9,322 bases of DNA from Tannerellaceae bacterium (lineage in GTDB: Bacteria > Bacteroidota > Bacteroidia > Bacteroidales > Tannerellaceae): the NCBI GenBank assembly GCA_031267205.1, contig JAIRZN010000167.1, positions 1 to 9,322 on the forward strand. The letters are read 5' to 3'. The notes under the pieces were generated by a model. The model did not search any database. It was not told the DNA's origin and saw nothing but the letters and a program-made list of their open reading frames with translations. The stretch's first letter is position 1; each line of letters begins with the position of its first letter. This document shows, in pieces, positions 1 to 5,099 of this stretch. Both the position numbers and the translations under genes were made by a program.

Positions 1-105
1 ATTACCACCGAGAAACTGGAGCATGATATATCAGCATTCGGTAAGAAGTTGGAAGCAGGGTTGGTTGTAAATCCAGTGAAAAAAGAAAGAACAGCAGGGC
101 GATAG
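1..105 (+). CDS. C-terminal 34 codons of an unidentified protein
   Basis: Frame 1 is open from the window edge and ends with TAG at 103-105; the other two plus frames stop earlier. The 34 visible residues are charged and end in a basic tail (PVKKERTAGR). No domain can be recognised from so short a tail. The fragment lies about 285 bp upstream of a broken MobV-type relaxase start and is co-directional with it, so a gene of the same former mobilizable element is a reasonable guess, but that is inference only. It could also be chance, since 34 open codons are not improbable. Confidence 0.4.
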   Translation: MTTEKLEHDISAFGKKLEAGLVVNPVKKERTAGR

Positions 106-127
106 CAATCGGTCGGCACACTGTACT

Positions 128-158
128 CGCTATACTTAGTGTAGCGGGTGTTGCACCC
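128..158. repeat. Two adjacent small hairpins, candidate oriT-type structure
   Basis: CGCTATAC (128-135) and GTGTAGCG (139-146) pair at 7 of 8 positions around a TTA loop. GGGTG (146-150) and CACCC (154-158) pair perfectly around TTG. They sit just after the stop at 105 and upstream of the relaxase relic at 391, where MobV systems usually carry their transfer origin. The sequence has a TAGTGTAG core, which loosely resembles the TAGTGTG nick region of pMV158-type origins as I remember it. The structure is visible; the oriT role is inference. Confidence 0.4.
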
Positions 159-229
159 AAAGGAAGTATCAACGCTGCTGCCAGAGTTTAACCGCAGCGA
201 CCCCGATGGGCTTTTAAAGAAAAGCCGTA

Positions 230-288
230 GCTTATTAGGGCATTTTTTTCACGCATTACTCCGTAAAGCTAAAAATGCCCCAATAAGC
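230..288. repeat. Long stem-loop: 18-bp arms with one mismatch
   Basis: The arm at 230-247 (GCTTATTAGGGCATTTTT) is the reverse complement of 271-288 except for one position; the loop is 23 nt. A 10-bp direct repeat, CGATGGGCTT, lies at 204-213 and again at 289-298, so the stem-loop is bracketed by it. The stem is symmetrical and has T-runs on the left arm and A-runs on the right, so it could terminate transcription in either direction. It could also be part of a recombination or transfer site of the decayed mobile element. Confidence 0.75.
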
Positions 289-320
289 CGATGGGCTTCG
301 CCCCTCTGGACACCCCTTTG

Positions 321-353
321 GCGGTCTTTTCGACCGCAGTCGGCACGCCGACT
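321..353. repeat. Tandem pair of perfect GC-rich hairpins upstream of the relaxase relic
   Basis: GCGGTC (321-326) pairs with GACCGC (332-337) around TTTTC. Directly abutting it, AGTCGGC (338-344) pairs with GCCGACT (347-353) around AC. Both stems are perfect. The pair ends 37 bp before the ATG of the MobV-like fragment at 391, so it is a leader structure or relaxase recognition site candidate. A run TATTATAAAA follows, but it is not a clean U-tract, so a simple terminator is less convincing. Confidence 0.7.
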
Positions 354-390
354 ATTATAAAATCTAAGTCAATAATTAAATCGAAAGAAT

Positions 391-568
391 ATGGGATTTG
401 TCGTACTACATATACAAAAGCCGAAAGGAAACGATGCGCGAACTTCGGCACATATCGAGCGGACGGTCAATCCTGCCAATGCCGACCAGACCCGCACCTG
501 TTTAAACGAAAGGCTGATTGAGTACCCCGACGGAGTGAGCAATACGGCACCGCATTGAGAATGCAGGG
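391..568 (+). pseudogene. N-terminal remnant of a MobV-type (Mob/Pre) relaxase
   Basis: From ATG 391 the frame reads 55 codons to TGA 556-558. The start matches, from memory, the N-terminus of Bacteroides plasmid-recombination/mobilization relaxases: a beginning MGFVVLHIQK, then motif I with AHIERTVNPANAD (residues 20-32), then TRTCLNERL (34-42) and IEYPDGV. In the MobM family the motif I His is the nucleophile that attaches to DNA; His21 here is its equivalent, with Arg24 and Asn39 also kept. After codon 53 the homology continues one base out of frame as HRIENAG (548-568), so a small deletion has broken the gene. Nothing of the metal-binding HxDE...PHxH motif follows; an intact protein would have several hundred residues. 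It is therefore a 5' fragment and not functional as a relaxase. The different frame that is open across this region (291-521) is a shadow. Confidence 0.75.
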
Positions 569-573
569 ATATT

Positions 574-917
574 TACCTGAACACAAAGGTATATTCCAAG
601 AACGAAACATCAATACCAAGCCCTGCGGTTTTTACGGAAAATCTTCCACACCTCCGCTATGCTTCGGGTAGTATTTTCCGCAAAAGTGTTGCCTTATTCG
701 TTCTTTCCATAAGAGGGGTGTTTATCAGATAAAAAGGAAAAATATATAATCGCAATCCCAAAGAAATTGCTTACCTTTACAGCCGAGTTATTTGATAGTA
801 TTGCACCGCAAAACGCTGAAATAAGAACGGTTGCCAAATCGTTACCCCAGCCTCTCCGAAAACCGACTAACATTCTGTTAGTAAGTGAATAACATTTGAT
901 TTGTTTGTGTTCAGGTA
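574..917. repeat. 344-bp segment bounded by a perfect 14-bp inverted repeat
   Basis: TACCTGAACACAAA at 574-587 is repeated as its exact reverse complement at 904-917. The left copy begins 5 bp after the last recognisable relaxase codon (568), so the segment abuts the break point of that gene. Neither copy extends inwards or outwards, and I see no target-site duplication. It may be a small non-autonomous insertion or a conserved end-structure of the mobile element. No transposase is encoded within. Confidence 0.55.
635..680. repeat. Hairpin arms inside the gene-free stretch
   Basis: CGGAAAAT (635-642) and ATTTTCCG (673-680) form a perfect 8-bp stem around a 30-nt loop. From memory, this kind of sequence recurs in Bacteroidales mobile-element flanks and is often mis-annotated as short proteins; I cannot verify that here. 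Confidence 0.45.
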
Positions 918-1056
918 GAACAACACCTTGAATGTGCTTCGCATAACTCAAATTATTAATTTCAAAATTATCAACCATTGAGTTATTTGCATGTAAGCAA
1001 AATACGGCCAATCGGCGTAAAGAAAACTTTTGACGACTTTTTCCGGTTATCTATAT

Positions 1057-1064
1057 TATCTTTG
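1057..1064 (+). promoter_or_regulatory. Possible Bacteroides-type -7 box (TATCTTTG)
   Basis: The box matches the TAnnTTTG consensus. The nearest upstream TTTG (1029-1032) is 24 bp away, longer than the usual 19-21 bp, so the promoter is doubtful. A small hairpin (TTGTC...GACAA, about 1062-1078) overlaps its 3' side. No clear gene follows; the next candidate is the weak small frame at 1256. Confidence 0.22.
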
Positions 1065-1255
1065 TCATCGTAAGACAAGGTTAAATCAAACAACCACGTA
1101 CAAAGTAAAGTTTTACATCAAGCGTCCAACAATCGTTTACCCAATAATGATAGAAGAAAAACGGTAATGATTTAGTAACTGAACTCTGTCTAAAAAGGAT
1201 ATTTCCCTGTCCTTTCCCGTCCTTATCAACCTGTTTTGTTTTAATTAAAAATGCT

Positions 1256-1396
1256 ATGAATCAGTTAGTTTGCTCTATCTTGCTTGGATTTGCTTTTGGA
1301 TGTTTCTTTCCGCTGCAAGTCCTCGCTCGCTGCGCTCGTTCCGGGCTTTCCGCTACTATCCCTCACGCGAACGCGAAGGCCGCCCTTCCGCGATAA
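1256..1396 (+). CDS. Small frame with signal-peptide-like start that runs into a repeat
   Basis: ATG 1256 opens 46 codons to TAA 1394-1396. The first 24 residues look like a signal peptide: MNQLVCSILLGFAFGCFFPL, followed by QVLA as a possible cleavage site. From codon 19 on, however, the protein is simply the translation of the dispersed repeat arm beginning at 1310. No Shine-Dalgarno sequence is seen, but these bacteria often lack one. It may be the 5' end of a secreted-protein gene cut off by the repeat, or chance. I would not treat it as an established gene. Confidence 0.2.
   Translation: MNQLVCSILLGFAFGCFFPLQVLARCARSGLSATIPHANAKAALPR
1310..1368 (+). repeat. 59-bp dispersed repeat, left copy
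   Basis: This arm starts CCGCTGCAAGTCCTCGCTCG and ends CCCTCACGC. It is 55/59 identical, without gaps, to the reverse complement of 1707-1765. Similarity stops on both sides of the 59 bp. Together the arms bound a 456-bp unit. Confidence 0.85.
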
Positions 1397-1434
1397 ACCG
1401 TCCCTCTCCCTCCAAACGCCGCTTCCCAAGTCGT

Positions 1435-1619
1435 CATAACCGTTACAATTCCCTCAATCGCAACGTTTCAACCAATCATAACCGTTACAATTCCCAGAAT
1501 CGCAGCAATTCAACCAATCATAACCGTTACAATTCCCAGAATCGCTGCGATCCGACCAATCATAACCGTTATGATTACCCCAATCGCTGCAATTCTGCAA
1601 ATCATAACGGTTATGATAC
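1435..1619. repeat. 42-bp tandem repeat array, 4.4 units, with 21-bp sub-period
   Basis: Four full 42-bp units begin at 1435, 1477, 1519 and 1561, and a partial unit covers 1603-1619. Units 1 and 2 differ at 5 positions, 2 and 3 at 4, and 3 and 4 at 10. Each unit splits into two 21-bp halves that still match at about 13 of 21 positions. The first half carries the dyad TAAC-N-GTTA centred at unit position 7. The second carries ATCGC-N-GC(A/G)AT centred at position 28, perfect in unit 3 and partly decayed elsewhere. Dyad centres are thus exactly 21 bp apart, about two helical turns. Because 42 is a multiple of 3, frames stay open on both strands and give repetitive NHNRYNS-type peptides, which I regard as incidental. 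Confidence 0.85.
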
Positions 1620-1706
1620 AAATACACAATCGGCACGGGTTACAAGCTTGCGCCCGGCGGATGACAGCGCCTGCCTATAAGGCCTGCCGTATCGCTAAGG
1701 CTCTTT

Positions 1707-1765
1707 GCGTGAGGGATAGCAGCGTAAAGACCGGAACGAGCGTAGCGAGCGAGGACTTGCAGCGG
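1707..1765 (-). repeat. 59-bp dispersed repeat, right copy, inverted
   Basis: Reverse complement of the arm at 1310-1368 with 4 mismatches. Read on the minus strand, this copy sits in a longer stretch (about 1640-1795) whose translation contains PLQVLARYARSGLYAAIPHA. I recall that peptide as a frequently mis-annotated 'hypothetical protein' in Bacteroidetes, which suggests a genome-wide dispersed element. That recollection is not checked. It ends about 45 bp beyond the stop of the heptosyltransferase gene. Confidence 0.85.
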
Positions 1766-1774
1766 ATAGCCCGA

Positions 1775-1788
1775 CCCCCGGCAGGGGG
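1775..1788 (-). terminator. GC hairpin after the minus-strand operon, possible terminator
   Basis: CCCCC (1775-1779) pairs with GGGGG (1784-1788) around a 4-nt loop, 24 bp downstream of the heptosyltransferase stop. No U-tract follows on the minus strand, so it is not a classical intrinsic terminator. It may act together with the adjoining repeat, or only protect the 3' end of the mRNA. Confidence 0.3.
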
Positions 1789-1811
1789 GCACGCCCTGAT
1801 TATTCTTTTCT

Positions 1812-2876
1812 TTATTGTTTGGCGGGGGAGGATGATTTTTTTTCGGAGGGGATGATTTGGTTGATTTGGGCGAGGATGGTTTGGGGGGGGAGTTGGGTGA
1901 GGCAGGCGTAGTCGTGGCGGTGGCAGGGCTTTTGTCCGTAGATGGAGCAGGGACGGCAGGGGAGGTTGAGTTGGATGGCGTTGGCGGGGTTTTGGTGGTA
2001 TCCGTAGAAGCCTGCGTTGGGGTGTGTTGCGCCCCAGATGGATATGACGGGGGTTTGGACGAGCGAGGCGAAGTGCATGTTGGCGGAGTCCATGCTTACG
2101 AGGAGGTCGAGGTGGCTGATGAGCGATAGTTCGGCGTCGAGCGAGTAGCGTCCGGCGGCGTTTATGACGTTGTTGTGGCGTGCGGCCCATTCGTTGAGGG
2201 TTTGTAGTTCGTTGCCGCGTCCTCCGAAGAGTATGATGGTGAGGTTTTCGCGTGTGGCGAGGGTGGCGACGACTTGTTCCATGAGGTTGAGGGGGTATAT
2301 TTTGCCGGCGTGGCGGGCGAAGGGTGCGATTCCTATCCATGCGTTTTGTTTGTTGTTGAGGCCTTGGATTGGTGGGAGGGGAGCGGGTGGGCGGCCGTCG
2401 AAGAGGTTGCCGAAGGTGTCGGTGCAGTTTAGTCCGGCGGCTTTGAAGACGTCGGCGTAGCGGTCGATGACGGAGCGTATGGGTTTGAGGGTTTTTTTGC
2501 CGGCGGGGGCTGTGAGTTGGAGGCGTTCGCGGCGCGCTTTGTTGAGGGCGTAGACTTTTTTGCCTTGTAGGCGGAAGAGGAGGCAGATGATTTGTGTGCG
2601 GAGGACGCGGTGGAGGTCGAGGGCTATGTCGAAGTCGTGTTTGGAGTATGCGCGGGCGAAGCGTAGGAGTCCGCCGAGTGTTTTTTCGGCGCCGAAGGTG
2701 TTTATGCCCATCATTTCGATGTTGGGCGGGCGGTTGATGAAGACTGGGATGAGGAATACTTGTGTGAGGACGGTGAAGGTGTCTGCGGGGTTGGCGCGTG
2801 CTGCGGAGTAGATGACGGGGATGGTCATTGCTACGTCGCCTATGGCGGAGAGCCTTATGACGAGTATGCGGGCCAT
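1812..2876 (-). CDS. Glycosyltransferase family 9, heptosyltransferase-like
   Basis: 354 residues, a usual length for GT9 enzymes, which move heptose or a similar sugar from a nucleotide donor onto lipid A-core acceptors at the inner face of the cytoplasmic membrane. Visible features are the N-terminal Rossmann strand and loop ARILVIRLSAIGDVAMTIP (2-20), the acidic DIALDLHRVLRT (83-94), the C-domain strand LTIILFGGRGNE (212-223), and the donor-site SMDSANMHFASL (261-272), which stands for the family's D-S-x-x-M-H motif. A C-terminal cysteine cluster (C307, C310, C318, C325) is typical of the Bacteroidetes branch. The start is ATG 2876, which shares one base with the TAA of the upstream gene (TAATG), implying coupled translation. 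The frame stays open 151 codons further upstream, but that part is low-complexity and overlaps ispH. It is the last gene of a four-gene operon. The exact sugar and acceptor cannot be told from sequence, so no symbol is given. Confidence 0.9.
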   Translation of the reverse strand: MARILVIRLSAIGDVAMTIPVIYSAARANPADTFTVLTQVFLIPVFINRPPNIEMMGINTFGAEKTLGGLLRFARAYSKHDFDIALDLHRVLRTQIICLLFRLQGKKVYALNKARRERLQLTAPAGKKTLKPIRSVIDRYADVFKAAGLNCTDTFGNLFDGRPPAPLPPIQGLNNKQNAWIGIAPFARHAGKIYPLNLMEQVVATLATRENLTIILFGGRGNELQTLNEWAARHNNVINAAGRYSLDAELSLISHLDLLVSMDSANMHFASLVQTPVISIWGATHPNAGFYGYHQNPANAIQLNLPCRPCSIYGQKPCHRHDYACLTQLPPQTILAQINQIIPSEKKSSSPAKQ

Positions 2877-4387
2877 TATTTGGTGGTGTAGAGGATGGGG
2901 TTGAGTTCGGGGTCGTTGTACATTTTCATTTGCTTGTAAACTTTCATGTACTTTTTGCCGGCGGCGATGTCGTTGAGCAGGGTGTCGAGGGCTGTGGAGA
3001 GGTCGGCTTTTTGTTCGTTGAGTATGGCGAGCCGGTGTTGGCAATTTGTTTGGTGTTCCGGCGTGGCGTCGTTGCGGGTTGTTTCGCAGTTCATGTGATA
3101 GATTTTGAGGATGAGAATGGAGAGGCGGTCTACGGCCCATGCAGGGCTTTCGGTGTTTATGTCGGCGTTGGGTTGTGGAGTGGCGTTTTTGTAGAGGTTG
3201 AGGAAGTAGGCGTCGATTAGTTCGACGAGGTCTGTGCGTTCTTGGTTGGACTTGTCGATGCGGCGTTTTATGGTCAGGGCGTCGTTGGGGTTTATTGCCG
3301 GGTTGCGGATGATGTCTTCGAGGTGCCATTGTATGGCGTCGATGTAGTTTTTGAGGTAGAGGTAGTATTCTATTGTTTTAAATGTGTAGGGGTTGTGTAT
3401 TGGGGCGTCGACGTTGTCTGTTTTGTGGTAATCGGCTGTTGCTTGTTTGAAGATTGCGGCGCTGAGTGCGCTGAAGGATGTGCGGGTGGTTTTGTCCGGC
3501 GAGTTATCCGGTTCGGATGCGTTTATATCTCTTATGCGCATTGCGACTCTTTCCATGAGCCATTTGGGGGTAGAGGTTGCGCCGCATACACCGACGTGTT
3601 TGATTGTGCTTGGCAGGGGGTGTTCGATTTCTCCGGCGTGCGAGATAAAGATGCTGTTGGGGTTTGCTTTGAGGCATTCTTCGAAGAGTACTTTGCCGTT
3701 AGAGCTTTTTTCGCCGGCGACGAAGTAGATTATGTCGTGCCTTGAGGCGAATAGTTTGATTCCCGGCAGGCGGTTGGCTACTTGTCGGCAGATGGTGTCG
3801 GAGAATTCGAAGCGTACGCCTTCTGTGATGCGTTGTTTGATGGCGTCTACGATGTGTAGGAATCCGTCTACCGACTTTGTTGTTTGGGAGAAAAGTATGA
3901 TGTTGCGGTTGAAATCGAGCCTGTCTAAGTCTTCCGGCCCTTCGATTACGATGGCTTGTCCTTCGGTTTGTCCGACAAGGCCGTTTACTTCGGCGTGTCC
4001 TTGTTTGCCGTAGATGACAAGTTGTGCGTTGTCGCGTTTTGTTTTCATTTCGAGGAAGCGTTTGTGTATTTCCTGTTGCAGGCGTAGGACTACGGGGCAG
4101 GTGGCGTCGATGATTGTTATTCCGTTGGCTTTTGCGAGGCGGTAGGTGAGGGGCGGTTCGCCGTGTGCTCGGAGGAGGACTTTTTTGTTTCGGAGGCGTG
4201 TAAATTCGTCGTATTTGATGGTGTGCAGTCCAAGGACTTTGAGCCGTTCCACTTCTAAGTTGTTGTGCACTATATCGCCTAAGCAATACAGGGCGTCCGG
4301 GCTAAGCAATTCACGTTCCGCGCTCTGGATTGCGTTAACTACTCCGAAGCAAAAGCCGGAGGCCTTGTCTATTTCCACTTCGATCAT
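2876..4387 (-). CDS. ispH: 4-hydroxy-3-methylbut-2-enyl diphosphate reductase (IspH) fused to DUF4254
   Basis: 503 residues in one frame; IspH alone is about 290. Residues 1-287 are IspH, the [4Fe-4S] enzyme that makes IPP and DMAPP from HMBPP, the last step of the MEP pathway in the cytosol. Cluster cysteines are C13 (GFCFGV), C97 (DATCPVV) and C200 (DTICRQVANR). Substrate-site residues are H41, H75, H131 with E133 (GHAEVNG), T169/T170, S228-S229-N230 and the TSTPKWL segment (271-277). After a polar linker (about 288-302), residues 303-503 match DUF4254, a Bacteroidetes family of unknown function that I know as a separate protein of about 200 residues beside GT9 genes: YHKTDNVDAPIHNPY (320-334), IEYYLYLKN (339-347), WHLEDIIRNPAI (354-365), KRRIDKSNQERTDLVE (374-389). 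The linker has neither a stop nor a sensible restart; M283 lies inside the IspH part. Start ATG 4387 lies 11 bp after cmk. The IspH assignment is firm, and the fused domain's role is unknown. Confidence 0.93.
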   Translation of the reverse strand: MIEVEIDKASGFCFGVVNAIQSAERELLSPDALYCLGDIVHNNLEVERLKVLGLHTIKYDEFTRLRNKKVLLRAHGEPPLTYRLAKANGITIIDATCPVVLRLQQEIHKRFLEMKTKRDNAQLVIYGKQGHAEVNGLVGQTEGQAIVIEGPEDLDRLDFNRNIILFSQTTKSVDGFLHIVDAIKQRITEGVRFEFSDTICRQVANRLPGIKLFASRHDIIYFVAGEKSSNGKVLFEECLKANPNSIFISHAGEIEHPLPSTIKHVGVCGATSTPKWLMERVAMRIRDINASEPDNSPDKTTRTSFSALSAAIFKQATADYHKTDNVDAPIHNPYTFKTIEYYLYLKNYIDAIQWHLEDIIRNPAINPNDALTIKRRIDKSNQERTDLVELIDAYFLNLYKNATPQPNADINTESPAWAVDRLSILILKIYHMNCETTRNDATPEHQTNCQHRLAILNEQKADLSTALDTLLNDIAAGKKYMKVYKQMKMYNDPELNPILYTTK

Positions 4388-4398
4388 GATGCAGGGGG

Positions 4399-5088
4399 TT
4401 ATTTGTTGGCGATAGCTGCGTATTGTTTCAGGAGCCAGTTTTTTTGTTCCCCTATGCTCATTTGGGAAGTATCGAGGGTCAGGGCGTCGTCGGCTTTCTT
4501 TAGCGGGCTATCGGTGCGTGTAGAGTCGATCAGGTCGCGTTTTTTCACGTTTTCCAGGACTTCGTCGAAGGTAGCCTGTTCGCCTTTGGCGAGTAATTCG
4601 TCAAGGCGTCGTTGTGCGCGTATTTCTGGGGTAGCCGTGACGAATATTTTAAGCTCTGCATGTGGGAAGACCACCGTCCCGATGTCGCGTCCGTCCATCA
4701 CTACGCCTTTGCGCCGGCCCATGTCCCGCTGTTTGTCTACGAGTTGGCTGCGCACAAACGGCAGCGCTGCGACGGAGCTTACGAGTGCGGCTACGGGCAT
4801 ATTGCGTATGTCCCTCTCGACGTTAAGGCCGTTGAGGTAAGTTGCGGTACAGGCGCCTTCGCCGTCGGCCCGGAAGTCTATACTGATGTTGGGAAGGGCT
4901 GCGCGCAAGCCGGTTTCGTCTATTTCGCCGTTGTGACACAAGCCGTTCTGCAGGGCGTATAAGGTTACGGCCCTGTACATGGCGCCGGTGTCGATGTAGG
5001 CGTATCCTATTTCTTTGGCTAAGCCTTTAGCCATTGTGCTTTTGCCTGCGGACGAAAGCCCATCTATCGCTATGATTATCTCTTTCAC
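4399..5088 (-). CDS. cmk: Cytidylate kinase
   Basis: 229 residues from GTG 5088, the normal length for bacterial CMP kinase, which phosphorylates CMP and dCMP with ATP in pyrimidine salvage and DNA precursor supply. Visible are the P-loop GLSSAGKST (10-18), YIDTGAMYRAVTL (31-43), the DIRNMPVA substrate segment (93-100), MDGRDIGTVVFP (131-142), and the lid and arginine region RRLDELL and KKRDLIDSTR (182-191). An in-frame upstream ATG at 5151 would add 21 residues but would overlap the end of the flippase-like gene and precede the family's usual KEIIIAIDG start, so GTG is preferred. The gene lies 11 bp after the upstream gene and 11 bp before ispH. The cmk-ispH adjacency is common in Bacteroidales as far as I recall. 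Confidence 0.95.
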   Translation of the reverse strand: MKEIIIAIDGLSSAGKSTMAKGLAKEIGYAYIDTGAMYRAVTLYALQNGLCHNGEIDETGLRAALPNISIDFRADGEGACTATYLNGLNVERDIRNMPVAALVSSVAALPFVRSQLVDKQRDMGRRKGVVMDGRDIGTVVFPHAELKIFVTATPEIRAQRRLDELLAKGEQATFDEVLENVKKRDLIDSTRTDSPLKKADDALTLDTSQMSIGEQKNWLLKQYAAIANK

Positions 5089-5099
5089 GCTGAAGTTTA

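Larger units (their letters stand above)
569..1255. other. Gene-free, AT-rich stretch
   Basis: No supported gene is present. The base composition is visibly more AT-rich than the operons to the right, especially from 700 to 1260, which suggests acquired or decaying DNA. Besides the inverted repeats listed separately, it contains a perfect 7-bp hairpin (866-872 with 876-882) and one promoter-like box at 1057-1064. A very short frame begins at ATG 1147 and ends after six codons. Open frames on both strands between about 694 and 1011 have no recognisable protein character. Confidence 0.6.

Noticed and set aside
694..1011. 105-codon minus-strand frame in the AT-rich stretch
   Set aside because: No recognisable domain and no homology pattern. 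The plus strand is also open across 706-892, and the frame spans the inverted-repeat copy at 904-917. Possibly a recurrent spurious call in Bacteroidales, from memory.
1435..1619. CRISPR array
   Set aside because: Units are directly adjacent 42-mers with internal 21-bp similarity. There are no unique spacers of constant length and no cas genes.
1270..1680. 136-codon plus-strand frame with Asn/Arg/Tyr repeats
   Set aside because: It is the translation of the repeat arm plus the 42-bp array. Frames on both strands stay open because the period is a multiple of three, and there is no start signal or domain.
1867..1960. G-quadruplex on the plus strand near the GT9 3' end
   Set aside because: The G-runs are many but the loops between runs of three or more are too long for the usual pattern; they follow from codon composition of the minus-strand gene.
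1675..2340. 221-codon minus-strand frame
   Set aside because: Arg/Pro/His-rich shadow of the GT9 gene caused by its C-rich coding strand; the end is translation of the dispersed repeat.
1812..3329. 505-codon minus-strand frame read as one long protein
   Set aside because: Only the part from 2876 down is a GT9 protein. The upstream 151 codons are His/Arg/Pro/Gln-rich low-complexity sequence overlapping ispH-DUF4254 in another frame.
3699..4286. 195-codon minus-strand frame within ispH
   Set aside because: Arg/Thr/Pro-rich shadow of ispH in a second frame, no domain character.
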